A stretch of 48,604 nt of DNA, taken from Geobacteraceae bacterium. Lineage in GTDB: Bacteria; Desulfobacterota; Desulfuromonadia; Geobacterales; Geobacteraceae. This document shows, one piece after another, positions 1 through 8,723 of the stretch (position 1 is the first letter of the stretch; every line of letters starts with the position of its first letter). The notes beneath the pieces were generated by a model that saw only the letters and a list, made by a program, of their open reading frames with translations, made no database searches and had not been told where the DNA came from. The stretch covers positions 1 to 48,604 of the forward strand of contig JAMXLF010000047.1 of the NCBI GenBank assembly GCA_024281055.1. The letters are read 5' to 3'. Both the position numbers and the translations under genes were made by a program.

Positions 1-119
1 CTGCTACAGCGTAGTTATAATTGTCGGCATTTGTAGCCGTGTGGGCTGTTTTACGGGGCCTGCCCACACCCCGGCATGCAACCTTTGCTTCCTATCCCCG
101 TCGAAACCTTTACACCCCC
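1..119 (-). ncRNA. ssrA: tmRNA (ssrA), 5' part, cut by the window edge
   Basis: On the minus strand, reading down from about 119, the sequence opens with GGGGGTGTAAAGGTTTCGAC, the 5' acceptor strand and D-loop-like start of a tmRNA. It continues with the TGCATGCCG element and the CCCCGTAAAA segment that are also found in E. coli ssrA. A reading frame then starts at the resume codon GCC (28..26) and runs A-D-N-Y-N-Y-A-V-A before position 1. This aligns codon for codon with the E. coli tag start at the shared Asn-Tyr-Ala. The 3' half (rest of tag, tag stop, pseudoknots, TLD 3' strand) lies outside the window. It sits just downstream of smpB on the same strand, its protein partner in trans-translation. 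The 5' end is estimated from the acceptor stem. Confidence 0.9.
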
Positions 120-133
120 TTAAAATCCGTTCT

Positions 134-198
134 ATGTTCAACGTTCGACGTTCAAGGTTTTTACTAACATTGTACCTTGAACATTGAACCTTGAACGT
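134..198. repeat. Inverted repeat, TTCAA/TTGAA family
   Basis: Between smpB and ssrA, a left arm (134-160) made of short GTTCAA-type units faces a right arm (171-198) made of TTGAAC units, giving a near-palindrome. The same family recurs at 33193-33319 between rtcB and the P-loop gene. It appears to be a dispersed intergenic element of this genome. It has no obvious U-run, so I do not call it a terminator. Confidence 0.7.
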
Positions 199-200
199 CC

Positions 201-659
201 TTAGCCTTTATGTCTTTCCTTCAACGCCTGCGCCACGTCGCGGTGCATGTCCTTGCGCTTCATGTCCTCGCGCTTGTCGTAGAGCTTCTTCCCTTTGGCC
301 AGTCCCATCTCCACCTTGACCAGGCCGTTCTTGAAGTAGAGCCTGAGCGGTACCAGTGAGTATCCCTGCTCTCGTACCTTGCCGAACAGTTTCACTATCT
401 CCTTCTTGTGGAGGAGGAGCTTGCGCATCCGGTCGGGATCATGGTTTTCCCGGTTGCCGAAGTCGTAGGGGGAAATATGAAGGTTGTGAAGAAACGCCTC
501 GCCCCCCTTTACCATGGCGAAGGAGTCGTTCAGATTGGCCTTTCCCTGACGAAGCGACTTCACCTCAGTCCCCACGAGGACCATCCCTGCCTCGAACTTT
601 TCCTCGATGAAGTAGTCGTGGTAGGCCTTCTTGTTGTTACAGATCAGCTTTTCTCCCAT
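201..659 (-). CDS. smpB: SsrA-binding protein SmpB
   Basis: SmpB binds the tRNA-like domain of tmRNA and delivers it to stalled ribosomes for trans-translation. The 152-residue protein has the family's full length. It carries the conserved N-terminal K-A-Y-H-D-Y-F and [15 protein letters not shown] block, the middle H-N-L-H-I-S-P-Y motif and the basic C-terminal tail ([10 protein letters not shown] then a Lys/Arg-rich stretch) that inserts near the decoding centre. The ATG at 659 matches the usual start M-G-E-K; no strong Shine-Dalgarno is visible before it. ssrA follows about 80 bases downstream on the same strand, so RNA and protein partners are adjacent. Confidence 0.97.
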   Translation of the reverse strand: MGEKLICNNKKAYHDYFIEEKFEAGMVLVGTEVKSLRQGKANLNDSFAMVKGGEAFLHNLHISPYDFGNRENHDPDRMRKLLLHKKEIVKLFGKVREQGYSLVPLRLYFKNGLVKVEMGLAKGKKLYDKREDMKRKDMHRDVAQALKERHKG

Positions 660-704
660 ATCTAAATTTTACCAGACCCGTCGAAAGGATGGCAAGGGAA
701 AAGG

Positions 705-1205
705 TCAGCGAGCTACCGTAATCCACTCGGCCAATTCTCTGAAACGCTTGTCGTCGATGCCAGGTACCCGTTTCAGCTCCTCGACCTTCGCGAACTTTCC
801 GTAGGTCTTGCGGTAGGTGAGGATGGAGCCGGCCTCGTTTTCGGTCATCCCGGCAATACCGAGGAGGAGCGGCTTGGTGACGGTGTTCAGGTCCAAGTAC
901 ACCTTCAGGGTGTTTTCCCCCGTAACCGCCACATAGTTCCTTAAACCCTCGTATACCCGCTCGGAAACCCCCTTTACGGAACGCAACTCCTGCGTGCCCC
1001 GGAACGCCCCCTTTGCCTCTCTCGCCTTGACTATTCTGAATGCTATTATCTCACCAACCCCCGGCAGCCTGGTCAGGTCGGCGGACGACGCGGTGTTAAT
1101 GTTGAGCTTGCCCGTATAGACCCGAGCCACCTTGGCCTGGGCAGGCAGGCACAGCAACACAGACAGCAATAGAACGATGAGCAGAGAAAACCCGGTCAGT
1201 CGCAT
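705..1205 (-). CDS. ComEA-like exported helix-hairpin-helix protein
   Basis: The 166-residue protein starts with a signal peptide: a hydrophobic run at about residues 6-20 and A-Q-A before the likely cleavage. Two helix-hairpin-helix units follow. The first (about 34-95) has L-N-I-N-T-A-S and L-P-G-V-G-E, the classic ComEA signature. The second (about 100-165) has L-D-L-N-T-V and a V-P-G-I-D hairpin. ComEA proteins bind double-stranded DNA in the periplasm during natural transformation, but many bacteria carry short ComEA-like proteins of unproven role, and no com pilus genes lie nearby. A GGGGGG stretch before the ATG serves as ribosome-binding site. smpB follows after a 45-base gap, so co-transcription is possible. 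Confidence 0.85.
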   Translation of the reverse strand: MRLTGFSLLIVLLLSVLLCLPAQAKVARVYTGKLNINTASSADLTRLPGVGEIIAFRIVKAREAKGAFRGTQELRSVKGVSERVYEGLRNYVAVTGENTLKVYLDLNTVTKPLLLGIAGMTENEAGSILTYRKTYGKFAKVEELKRVPGIDDKRFRELAEWITVAR

Positions 1206-1340
1206 TTGATACCCCCCTCAATACAATGAAATGTGGCCCGTGGTGAGGCCGATAAGGGAGATTTATACCGGAACTTCTAATGCATTGCAAGGAGACAATG
1301 AAATGACACTCACGAAACTCCGCCGCGGAGAGGGAGGAAG

Positions 1341-2585
1341 TTACAGCTCCAGCGGCACCCCGCCGATGAACACCTCTCCGATCTGTCCCTCCTCGATCAG
1401 GGCTTCGGGGAGTTCGCGCCCGGCGCCGGTGCCGGGGTCCACCACGAGGAAGTCCGCCCGTTTCCCCTCCTCCAGCGAGCCCGCCTCGCCGTCGAGACCG
1501 AGCGCCCGGGCGGCGGTGACAGTCGCCATGGCCAGCACCTCGCCAGGGGTGAAGACGGCGGAGAATTCTTTGCGAAGGAACCGCATTTCGTCCCAGAGGG
1601 AGAGCGAATCGTTGCTCGCCAGGGAATCGGTTCCGAGGGCGAGCGGAATGCCCGCCTTTTTCAGAAGGAGAGCCGGCACCTTGCCGACGTCGAGTCGGTC
1701 GTTGCTCCGCGGGCAGAGAACGGCGGTGACGCCCCGTTTCGCGAGAAGCTCCGCGTCGGACGGGGTGACATGGACGCAGTGAACGACGGCGGTGCGGGGG
1801 GTCAACGCGCCGAGGGAATCGAGGTAGACAGCTGGCGTGGTCCGGCGCGGCGGCGGAACATAATCGTCCCAGCCGGCGAAGGGGTAGAGAAGCTCGGGGA
1901 TCTTTCCGCTGGAATCGTGGAGAAAGGCCATTTCCTCCCGGGATTCGGCGAGATGGATGGCGGTCGGCACCGCATGTCTGGCGGCCAAGGCGCAGACCTC
2001 CTCCATGAACCGGGGAGAGAGGGTGTGTGGCGCATGGGGGGATACGCCGGGGCGGAAGCGGCCAGCCTGGAAGGCTGTCAGGGACCTGTCGATGTCGGTG
2101 AGCAGCTGTTCGCATCGGAGCGGGTCCTGGCCAATGGCCTCGACGTAGAGCCGTCCGGAGAGCGGCGAATCGGTGTAGAGGGAAACGAGGGTCCGGTCGG
2201 TGAGGATCTCGCCAACCGCGGTCGTCCCGCTCTCCAGGGAGACCCTGATCCCCTCCCGGACCGAATGCTCCAACTCGGAGCGGGTCAGAGCGCGCCTGAT
2301 CTTGATAACCTGGATTACCCAGTCCACATAGGTACGGGGAGAATAGTCGATCCCCTTGCGCAGCTTCCACGAAGGGAAGTGGGTAAGCTCCAGGTGGGTG
2401 TGGGCGTTTACCAGCCCGGGCATGATGGCGTGGCCGGGGAACTCAACGTATGGCGCAGGGAAGGCTTTCCGCAGCTCCACCAGCGGACCGACGGCGACGA
2501 TCCGGCCGTTCTCCACGGCGATAGCCCCGCCCTCAACAGGCGGCGCCGATATGGGAAGAAGGTGTGAGGCGGCGAAAATCTCCAT
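1341..2585 (-). CDS. Amidohydrolase, MtaD/ATZ type (possible aminofutalosine deaminase)
   Basis: This is a 414-residue metal-dependent hydrolase of the amidohydrolase superfamily. Visible features are the N-terminal beta sandwich, the metal-binding H-T-H (in M-P-G-L-V-N-A-H-T-H), S-P-H-A-P-H, the barrel His in A-I-H-L-A-E-S, the H-C-V-H-V motif, and the catalytic Asp in G-T-D-S-L-A-S-N. The C-terminus (E-E-G-K-R-A-D-F-L-V-V-D) closes the sandwich. The family deaminates nucleoside-like compounds (SAH, MTA, guanine, chlorotriazines). In Geobacter-type bacteria, which make menaquinone by the futalosine route, relatives are often named aminofutalosine deaminase. That assignment is inference; no mqn gene is in the window. 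The gene stands alone, with intergenic space on both sides. Confidence 0.85.
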   Translation of the reverse strand: MEIFAASHLLPISAPPVEGGAIAVENGRIVAVGPLVELRKAFPAPYVEFPGHAIMPGLVNAHTHLELTHFPSWKLRKGIDYSPRTYVDWVIQVIKIRRALTRSELEHSVREGIRVSLESGTTAVGEILTDRTLVSLYTDSPLSGRLYVEAIGQDPLRCEQLLTDIDRSLTAFQAGRFRPGVSPHAPHTLSPRFMEEVCALAARHAVPTAIHLAESREEMAFLHDSSGKIPELLYPFAGWDDYVPPPRRTTPAVYLDSLGALTPRTAVVHCVHVTPSDAELLAKRGVTAVLCPRSNDRLDVGKVPALLLKKAGIPLALGTDSLASNDSLSLWDEMRFLRKEFSAVFTPGEVLAMATVTAARALGLDGEAGSLEEGKRADFLVVDPGTGAGRELPEALIEEGQIGEVFIGGVPLEL

Positions 2586-2707
2586 GGAGAGTCATCCTCA
2601 AAACAGCGGTTACGGTGGTGTTGTGGACAATTGTACCAGGGGAAAAAGCAAAGGGCAATCGGTTGCACACCTTTTGCCCTTCTCAGCCAATAAACAGTAA
2701 AGCACTT

Positions 2708-2825
2708 GCAACGCGATTTTTCCGCAAGGTCAAGGCGGACGAAGGATGACGCGGAGACGTGGTAGCGCCACGTCGCACAAGGAATCCCGAAGGCCAACGC
2801 CGAGATTGCGGAAAAGGCGCGTTGC
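2708..2825. repeat. Long palindromic element with central hairpin
   Basis: A 20-base left arm (2708-2727, starting GCAACGCG) is matched by its reverse complement at 2806-2825 with only two differences. At the centre is a perfect small hairpin, ACGTGG/CCACGT (2757-2773). The element fills the space between the amidohydrolase and the panP stop codon. No open reading frame is inside. It has the look of a dispersed structured repeat (REP/MITE-like) rather than a terminator, since no T-run follows either arm. Confidence 0.75.
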
Positions 2826-2827
2826 TT

Positions 2828-4513
2828 TTACCAGGCGACCTTCTTGAGGTTCCCCTCCCCCGCCACAGGCTTCGGCTCGCACTGCAGCATCTCTTCCATC
2901 TGGCAAAGCAGAGCCTGAATCTCGGGCTGGTGCACGATCTCGCACTGCTCTTCCAGAACCCCTTCAAGGATCTCATAGGACGTCAACGGGTTGGCCAGGA
3001 CGACGCGCAGGACGGTGAGTTCCTCGCCATAGCGGGCCATGCGCAGCCGCGTCCGGGAGACAAAGGTCTTCCCGGCCTCCCGCTGATATTTCTGTAAGAG
3101 CATGCAGACCTGGTCGAGGAGAGCGTTGATGGCGGTGCAATGATGGGCCGGTGCTTTCTCCAGGGCCTGTTGCACGGCTGGCGGAGCGTAGCGGTAGGTG
3201 AGAATGTTCAGCTCCGGTTCGCTGGTCAGCTCGAAGTCGGGATGGTGCCGGATCATGTTAGCAAAGGTTTTCGCCCGCTCGATCCCCATATCGATGAGCA
3301 ACTCGTATCCCTTGCGGCCGATGATGGAAAAACCCGCATGCACCAGCATCGACATTCCCGGCCTCGACCCTTCCAGGGTATGACTCCCCAGGTCCTTGGA
3401 ACCGTGCCGCAGAATATAGTTTGCATGGTGTTCGATCGCCGACAGTGCAGTGGGGTCCTTGAAGACGACCATCCCCGCCCCCATCGGCACGTAGAGCTGC
3501 TTGTGCGCATCGATGGTGACCGAGTCGGCCCGCTCGATGCCGGCGAGGAGGGAGCGGTACCTGTCGGAAAAGAGGGTCGGTCCGCCCCAGGCCGCATCCA
3601 CATGGAAATGGCAGCCGAGCTCCTGGGCGAAATCGGCGAGCGTCTCCAGCGGATCGACGTTGCCGGTTTCGGTAGTCCCGGCGATGCCGACGATCGCCAG
3701 CGGGAGGATATTCCGGCCCTGGAGGCGCCGGCACTCCTCCCTCAACAGTTTAAGATCGATGCGGTTATGGGCGTCGGTCTGCACCTTGATCAGGTTGTCC
3801 CGGCCGATACCGAGAAGGTCGGCGGCCTTGCCGAAGGAGTAGTGACCACGCTCGGAGACGAGGACGGCAATCCCGTCGGCACCGCGGTGCTTGAGGGCAC
3901 TGGCCAGTCCTTCCTGGGCAATGCCGCGAAAAGCCCCGTCCGGCGCGAAGAGGCGGTTGCGTGCCACCCAGAGCGCCGTGACGTTGGCGATGGTGCCTCC
4001 GGAGCAGAAGGCTCCCAGGGCATGCTGGCTGTTGTGGATCCAGGGGGGATAGAAGTCGTCAGCGCGGCGATAGACCAGATGATGGAGCATGGCCAGGACC
4101 TGCCGCTCCATCGGCGTAAAGGCCTTGGAGGTCTCCACCTTGACCAGGTTCTGGTTGAGGGCGGTCATGAGGCGCGCCAGGGGGAGCATGAAGTAGGGGA
4201 GCGCCGATGTCATGTGCCCGACAAAGCCCGGTGCCGCGGTATGGACCGAATGGGCTACCAGATTCTCCTTGACGAATTCGGTATATTCGGAGACGTAGGT
4301 CGGTTCTTCCGGGATGGTGAACGAGGAGAAATTCGCTTCGATCGCTTCCAGGTTGCGTTCGATGGCAACGATATGGGTCTGCAAAAAGCCGGCGACATCG
4401 TCGGTAATCGCCTGGTCGATGGCACCGAGGGTCGAATCGGGCGCTTCCGGCACGGTGAATATCCGGTACAGGTTTTCCAGGTTGGCGCGGGCTGCGTCAC
4501 GGCTTCTCGGCAT
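2828..4513 (-). CDS. panP: PLP-dependent aspartate 1-decarboxylase (PanP type)
   Basis: This 561-residue group II PLP decarboxylase resembles glutamate decarboxylase. It has the cofactor Asp in F-H-V-D-A-A-W-G-G (about 303-311) and the Schiff-base lysine in D-A-H-K-Q-L-Y-V-P (Lys338). Glutamate decarboxylase-like proteins of this length and N-terminus form the PanP family, shown in Vibrio to make beta-alanine from aspartate when PanD is absent. Here it is the third gene of the minus-strand run panB-panC-panP. Beta-alanine is the substrate of the PanC step next door, so function and context agree. Substrate choice (aspartate rather than glutamate) is inferred from context and overall likeness. 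A weak Shine-Dalgarno (GTGGAA) precedes the ATG. Confidence 0.85.
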   Translation of the reverse strand: MPRSRDAARANLENLYRIFTVPEAPDSTLGAIDQAITDDVAGFLQTHIVAIERNLEAIEANFSSFTIPEEPTYVSEYTEFVKENLVAHSVHTAAPGFVGHMTSALPYFMLPLARLMTALNQNLVKVETSKAFTPMERQVLAMLHHLVYRRADDFYPPWIHNSQHALGAFCSGGTIANVTALWVARNRLFAPDGAFRGIAQEGLASALKHRGADGIAVLVSERGHYSFGKAADLLGIGRDNLIKVQTDAHNRIDLKLLREECRRLQGRNILPLAIVGIAGTTETGNVDPLETLADFAQELGCHFHVDAAWGGPTLFSDRYRSLLAGIERADSVTIDAHKQLYVPMGAGMVVFKDPTALSAIEHHANYILRHGSKDLGSHTLEGSRPGMSMLVHAGFSIIGRKGYELLIDMGIERAKTFANMIRHHPDFELTSEPELNILTYRYAPPAVQQALEKAPAHHCTAINALLDQVCMLLQKYQREAGKTFVSRTRLRMARYGEELTVLRVVLANPLTSYEILEGVLEEQCEIVHQPEIQALLCQMEEMLQCEPKPVAGEGNLKKVAW

Positions 4514-4562
4514 TATCGTTCCACTTTCGTGCCGGCGGTCTTCTTTGACCGGCCGATGAACT

Positions 4563-4627
4563 GTACCCCCCCTGCTTCGCTCCGCTCGCTTCCCCCCTTA
4601 TTTAAGGGGGGATTGAGGGGGGTTAAA
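4563..4627. repeat. C/G-run inverted repeat between panC and panP
   Basis: A CCCCCCTT...AAGGGGGG palindrome flanked by further C-runs and G-runs (CCCCCC on the left, GGGGGG on the right) fills the panC-panP gap. Similar C/G-run inverted elements occur near 26277-26383, 31550-31650 and 44503-44620. It may fold in the operon mRNA, but no U-run follows it on the minus strand. Confidence 0.6.
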
Positions 4628-4640
4628 ATAGCTTTTAGGG

Positions 4641-5516
4641 TCAGTCGGGCTCCCCGAGGATACAGTTGTCGATAAGTCTGGTCTTTCCGATGCGAACGGC
4701 CAGGGCCAGAAGCGTTCCGCTCCCCGCCTGGGCAACCTCTTCCAGTGTTCCCCCGTCCCGAAGCTCAAGATATTCGGAAACCGCCAGCGGCTCGGCAGCT
4801 ATGACAGCCGCAACAGCACCCTTCAGCCGCCCACTCTCCCGCTCCCCGAAGGCAAACAGTTTTCGCGCCTCGACAATTCCGCGACTGAGACAGAGAGCCG
4901 CCCGGCGCTCCTCCGGCGAGAGGTAGCTATTCCTGGAACTCATGGCCAGCCCGTCGACCTCGCGGACGATGGGCATGCCGACGATCTCCAGGTCCATGTT
5001 GAGGTCCGCCGCCATCCGCCGGATCACCGCCAGCTGCTGGAAGTCCTTCTTGCCGAACAGGGCCACGTGGGGCATGACGATATTGAAGAGCTTGGCCACG
5101 ACGGTCGTCACCCCCCGGAAGTGTCCGGGTCGGCTAGCCCCGCACAGGGGAAGCGAGATATCCTCCACGTTCACGTAGGTCTGGTAGCCGGCAGTGTACA
5201 TCTGGGACGCCTTGGGGGCGAAGATCAGATCGACTCCAGCCTCCGCCGCGATCCGCATATCCCGTTCCAGGTCGCGGGGGTAGGCGTCGAAGTCCTCGCC
5301 CGCCCCGAACTGGGTCGGGTTGACAAAGATGCTCATCACCAGGAGATCGGCCCGTTTTCGCCCTTCCCGCATGAGGGAAGCATGCCCGTCGTGGAGATAC
5401 CCCATGGTGGGCACAAGGGCGATGGTCTTGCCCGCGGTGCGCGCCGTCCGGGAGAGGGCCTGCATGTCGGCGGGGGACTCGACGATCCGCATGTCAGTTG
5501 AAGGAATGCCCTTCAT
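4641..5516 (-). CDS. panC: Pantothenate synthetase
   Basis: PanC condenses pantoate with beta-alanine using ATP, the last step of pantothenate synthesis. The adenylate-forming motifs of the nucleotidyltransferase superfamily are present: [11 protein letters not shown] (about 36-46), F-V-N-P-T-Q-F, the F-G-K-K-D-F-Q-Q-L signature and S-S-R-N-S-Y-L. Two starts are possible. ATG 5516 has a GGAGGGGAG stretch in front but lies inside the end of panB. ATG 5492 gives 283 residues, the standard family length, and lies one base after the panB stop. Either way panB and panC are translationally coupled. panP, which makes the beta-alanine, follows. Confidence 0.95.
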   Translation of the reverse strand: MKGIPSTDMRIVESPADMQALSRTARTAGKTIALVPTMGYLHDGHASLMREGRKRADLLVMSIFVNPTQFGAGEDFDAYPRDLERDMRIAAEAGVDLIFAPKASQMYTAGYQTYVNVEDISLPLCGASRPGHFRGVTTVVAKLFNIVMPHVALFGKKDFQQLAVIRRMAADLNMDLEIVGMPIVREVDGLAMSSRNSYLSPEERRAALCLSRGIVEARKLFAFGERESGRLKGAVAAVIAAEPLAVSEYLELRDGGTLEEVAQAGSGTLLALAVRIGKTRLIDNCILGEPD

Positions 5517-6297
5517 CGGGGAACTCCCCTCCCTTCACCTCGGCAATGTAACGCGACACCGCATCGGTCATGATGGTTTTCACGTCGGCATATTTTTTTA
5601 CGAACTTCGGCGAGTACTTTTCGCACAGCCCGAGAATGTCGTGGATCACGAGCACCTGGCCGTCGCAGTGGGGCCCGGCACCGATGCCGATGGTCGGGAT
5701 TGTAAGCTCGGCCGTGATCTGCCGTGCCAGCTTGAGCGGAATTCCCTCCAGGACCACGCCAAAAGCGCCGGCCGCCTCCACGGCCCGTGCGTCGGCAAGG
5801 AGCTGCTCGGCCTGGGCATCTCCCTTCCCCTGGACCCGGTACCCTCCCATACGGTGAATCGACTGGGGGGTCAGGCCGATGTGGGCAAGGATAGGTATGT
5901 CCATGTCGACGATGGCCCGGATGGTGGCGGCGACGTTTTCTCCCCCTTCCAGCTTGACGGCGGCGGCCCCTCCCTCTTTGACGAGCCGTCCGGCATTGCT
6001 GCGCGCGGCGGTAAGGTCGGTCTGGTAGGAGAGAAAAGGCATGTCGCTCACCACCAGGGCCTTGGGCTGCGCCCGCAGCACTGCCCGCGTATGGTAGACC
6101 ATCTCGTCCATGGTCACCGGCAGGGTGTTCTCATGGCCGGCGACCACCACCCCGACCGAATCTCCCACCAGGATCACGTCGATGCCACAGCCGTCCATGA
6201 TGCGGGCCGTCGGATAGTCATAACAGGTCAGGACCGAGATCTTTTCCCCCTCGGCCTTCATCTTCTGGATGTCGAGAATGGTCTTTTTCTTGCTCAC
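5494..6297 (-). CDS. panB: 3-methyl-2-oxobutanoate hydroxymethyltransferase
   Basis: PanB adds a hydroxymethyl group from methylene-tetrahydrofolate to alpha-ketoisovalerate, the first committed step to pantothenate. Family motifs are clear: [15 protein letters not shown] (metal-binding Asp), G-H-I-G-L-T-P-Q-S and I-G-I-G-A-G. I chose the GTG at 6297 (V-S-K-K-K-T-I-L-D). It gives 267 residues, the normal length, and has GGAG five bases upstream. The open frame continues further upstream, but that extension shows no family similarity and contains a terminator-like hairpin. The gene heads the panB-panC-panP operon. Confidence 0.96.
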   Translation of the reverse strand: MSKKKTILDIQKMKAEGEKISVLTCYDYPTARIMDGCGIDVILVGDSVGVVVAGHENTLPVTMDEMVYHTRAVLRAQPKALVVSDMPFLSYQTDLTAARSNAGRLVKEGGAAAVKLEGGENVAATIRAIVDMDIPILAHIGLTPQSIHRMGGYRVQGKGDAQAEQLLADARAVEAAGAFGVVLEGIPLKLARQITAELTIPTIGIGAGPHCDGQVLVIHDILGLCEKYSPKFVKKYADVKTIMTDAVSRYIAEVKGGEFPDEGHSFN

Positions 6298-6308
6298 GGC
6301 GGCTCCAC

Positions 6309-6341
6309 AAACAAAAAGCGCCTTCCGGAACGGAAAGGCGC
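6309..6341 (-). terminator. Terminator-like hairpin in the panB leader
   Basis: On the minus strand a stem GCGCCTT/AAGGCGC (6318-6341) with an inner CCG/CGG pair is followed directly by TTTTTGTTT, a textbook intrinsic terminator. It ends only about a dozen bases before the panB GTG. It either stops read-through from the chemoreceptor gene about 250 bases upstream, or acts as an attenuator in the panB leader. Confidence 0.75.
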
Positions 6342-6592
6342 GCAAACACGATACACGAGGCTGATCTCTCATCGGCTGGCGGCTATTGCCTCCCGTCCCG
6401 GTTCGGCTGGCGAATCCTGGCGGTATGTTACGAATCAAGACCGGTAGTTGCTCCGCTCGCGTAGCGGGCACGGTCTTCTTATCAATTTTTGATATCTACC
6501 ACAAGGGGAGACATTATGTCCATCTTTTTTCAAGGCCGCAGCCCCATACCCCACAGCCCGTCTGGCTCGTCCAAACCGTTTCCGGGCGGAAA

Positions 6593-8587
6593 CTAGCTGG
6601 CTATTTCCCGCATCAGCTCCAACTCCTTCATCACGGAGTTGCTCTCTTCCCGTCGCTTTTCCATGTCGTCGAAAATCCCCATGACCATGCCGCCTACCGC
6701 TTCGACCGACTTCCTGATTTCGGTCCCGTCCTGGACCTGCCTGCCCGTTGCGCCGACCATCTCCTCGGTCATTCCCTTGATGGACTCGATGGCCCGGCCG
6801 ATATTCTTGGTGGCTTTCGCCTGTTCCTTGGACGCGTTGAAGATCTGGGAGGTCATGGTGCTCACGTCCTCCATGGACTGGGTCACGAGATTCACACTCT
6901 TCGCTTGTTCCTGGGAGGCGGTCTTGATCTCTTCCGTCATCTCCATGGCCCGGAACGAGCTATCGAGAATCACCTGGAGCGCGGCTCCCGTTTCCTGGCC
7001 GAGGTTGACCCCCTTCTGCACCAGGTCCTTGGTCAAGGAGACGTTTTCCGCAGCAGCGCGCGACTCGCCCATGATCTCCTCGATAATGCCCGTTATCTCC
7101 CCGGTGGACTGGCCGGTCTGGAGAGAGAGGTTGCGGATCTCGTCGGCGACCACGCCGAAACTCTTGCCGTACTCGCCTGCCTGGGCCGCGATGATCGAGG
7201 CGTTCAGGGCAAGGAGATTCGTGCGCTTGGTGATGTCGTTGATGACATTGACAATCCCCTCGATCCGGCTGCTGTTGTCGCTCAGGCGCATCATCCCGTG
7301 GTAGGAGAGTTCGACCGACTTCTGGATCTCCGCCAGGGAGGCGATGGTTTCTTCGACCACCGCACGGCCTTTGTCAGCCTGTGCCTTGACCAGGCTGGCA
7401 ACCTTATGGGAAGTGGTGGTACTCTCTTCGACGTTCTTCAGGGAAGCGTTGATCTCCTCCATGGCGGAAACCGACTTATCGACGGTTTCCGACAGACAGT
7501 CGAGATTCCTGCTGACCTGATCGATGGCCACCGAGATTTCCCCGACGGCGGAGCTCGTCTCGTCGACCGAGGCGAGGACGCTTTCGGATGCCGAGGCAAT
7601 ATGGGCAGTGTTGTCGGCCATGGAATCGACCGATTTCTTGAGGCTGAGGACATTGCGGGAATTGAGCTCCCTGTTCTTGAGCATCTCGCTATATGTGTTC
7701 TCCAGTTCGTGGGTCAGGGTGTCGATGGCCTGGAGAAGGTTGATCCTGGTAATGGCGGACGCCGCCTGATCGGCAAAGAGCCTGATGGTATCAACATCGG
7801 TATCGTTCAGGGTGCGGTGAGTGAACCTGTTGTCGATGCCGAACACCCCCACCGATTCTCCCTTGACGACGATCGGGCAGAGAACGAAGCTGCGGGAGCG
7901 AAGCGGCCGAATGGCGTTGTACGGGGGCTGCAGATGGTAGTTCGTCGGATACTTGCTGATGTCCTCGATCAGATAGAGCGTCTTTTCGGCAAAACACTTG
8001 TGGATGACGCCGCTCCGCTCGTCAAGGGGCAGGGATACGCCATTGACGGAAAACCCATCACTTCCCGTCGCCGCCACGAAGTGCAGGGCGGTCCTCTCGT
8101 CATCGGCCATGAGGATGTTCACCCGCTCATAGCCGAGGATGTCGTGCAGACCCTCGGCACACAGGGACAACACCTCGTTCCTGTGGATGGACTTCTGGAT
8201 CCTGCTGCTGATATGATGGAAATTCTTGATGTTGTTGTCGAGTACCTTGTAGCGGTTTTCGAAGATTTCTTTCTGTGAGGCCACTTCGCCGTGGAGGGTA
8301 TCGAGTTCGGCGGCCCGTTCGTGCAACTGGTCGCCGGCCTTGCCGATGAAATAGCCGAGTAAGGACATGACCAGAGCTGTCCCCAGCCCCATGTAGGCGT
8401 AGAGCGCCATATTGTACGTGCTCTTGACGGCGTCGGCAAAAATCTGTTGTCCCAGCGGGAGGTCGTGATCGGGAAAGAATACCAGCCTGAGGACAGTCCA
8501 GGCAATGGGGGCGGTTATCCCGAGAACAAAACCCAGCATCGCGTAAAGGGTGCGTCTGTTCCGTACGGTGATTATCCTTTTATGCAT
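6593..8587 (-). CDS. Methyl-accepting chemotaxis protein with GAF domain
   Basis: The 664-residue chemoreceptor has two transmembrane helices near the N-terminus (about 14-36 and 62-82) with only a short loop between them, so little sensing can occur in the periplasm. A cytoplasmic GAF domain follows (about 130-285), then a long coiled-coil signalling domain. Its hairpin tip reads [20 protein letters not shown] and contacts CheA/CheW. The ligand is probably sensed in the cytoplasm by the GAF domain; no haem motif is seen in it. No che genes are adjacent. AGAGGGG precedes the ATG at a suitable distance. Confidence 0.92.
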   Translation of the reverse strand: MHKRIITVRNRRTLYAMLGFVLGITAPIAWTVLRLVFFPDHDLPLGQQIFADAVKSTYNMALYAYMGLGTALVMSLLGYFIGKAGDQLHERAAELDTLHGEVASQKEIFENRYKVLDNNIKNFHHISSRIQKSIHRNEVLSLCAEGLHDILGYERVNILMADDERTALHFVAATGSDGFSVNGVSLPLDERSGVIHKCFAEKTLYLIEDISKYPTNYHLQPPYNAIRPLRSRSFVLCPIVVKGESVGVFGIDNRFTHRTLNDTDVDTIRLFADQAASAITRINLLQAIDTLTHELENTYSEMLKNRELNSRNVLSLKKSVDSMADNTAHIASASESVLASVDETSSAVGEISVAIDQVSRNLDCLSETVDKSVSAMEEINASLKNVEESTTTSHKVASLVKAQADKGRAVVEETIASLAEIQKSVELSYHGMMRLSDNSSRIEGIVNVINDITKRTNLLALNASIIAAQAGEYGKSFGVVADEIRNLSLQTGQSTGEITGIIEEIMGESRAAAENVSLTKDLVQKGVNLGQETGAALQVILDSSFRAMEMTEEIKTASQEQAKSVNLVTQSMEDVSTMTSQIFNASKEQAKATKNIGRAIESIKGMTEEMVGATGRQVQDGTEIRKSVEAVGGMVMGIFDDMEKRREESNSVMKELELMREIAS

Positions 8588-8723
8588 GAACTTTCACCCC
8601 TCTTGGGAAGGTAGAACAACCTGAACGGCACTGCGACGGCCGGCTTGAAACGCCCGGCGGTTGCGCGGCCGGCAGATAACGGGTGCAGTCTATGTCAGCG
8701 GGTAGCGAAAGTCAATATCTACC

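Noticed and set aside
6345-6592. c-di-GMP or SAM-type riboswitch in the panB leader
   Set aside because: Short GGGACGGGAGG-like matches occur, but the conserved cores and pairings of those classes are absent.
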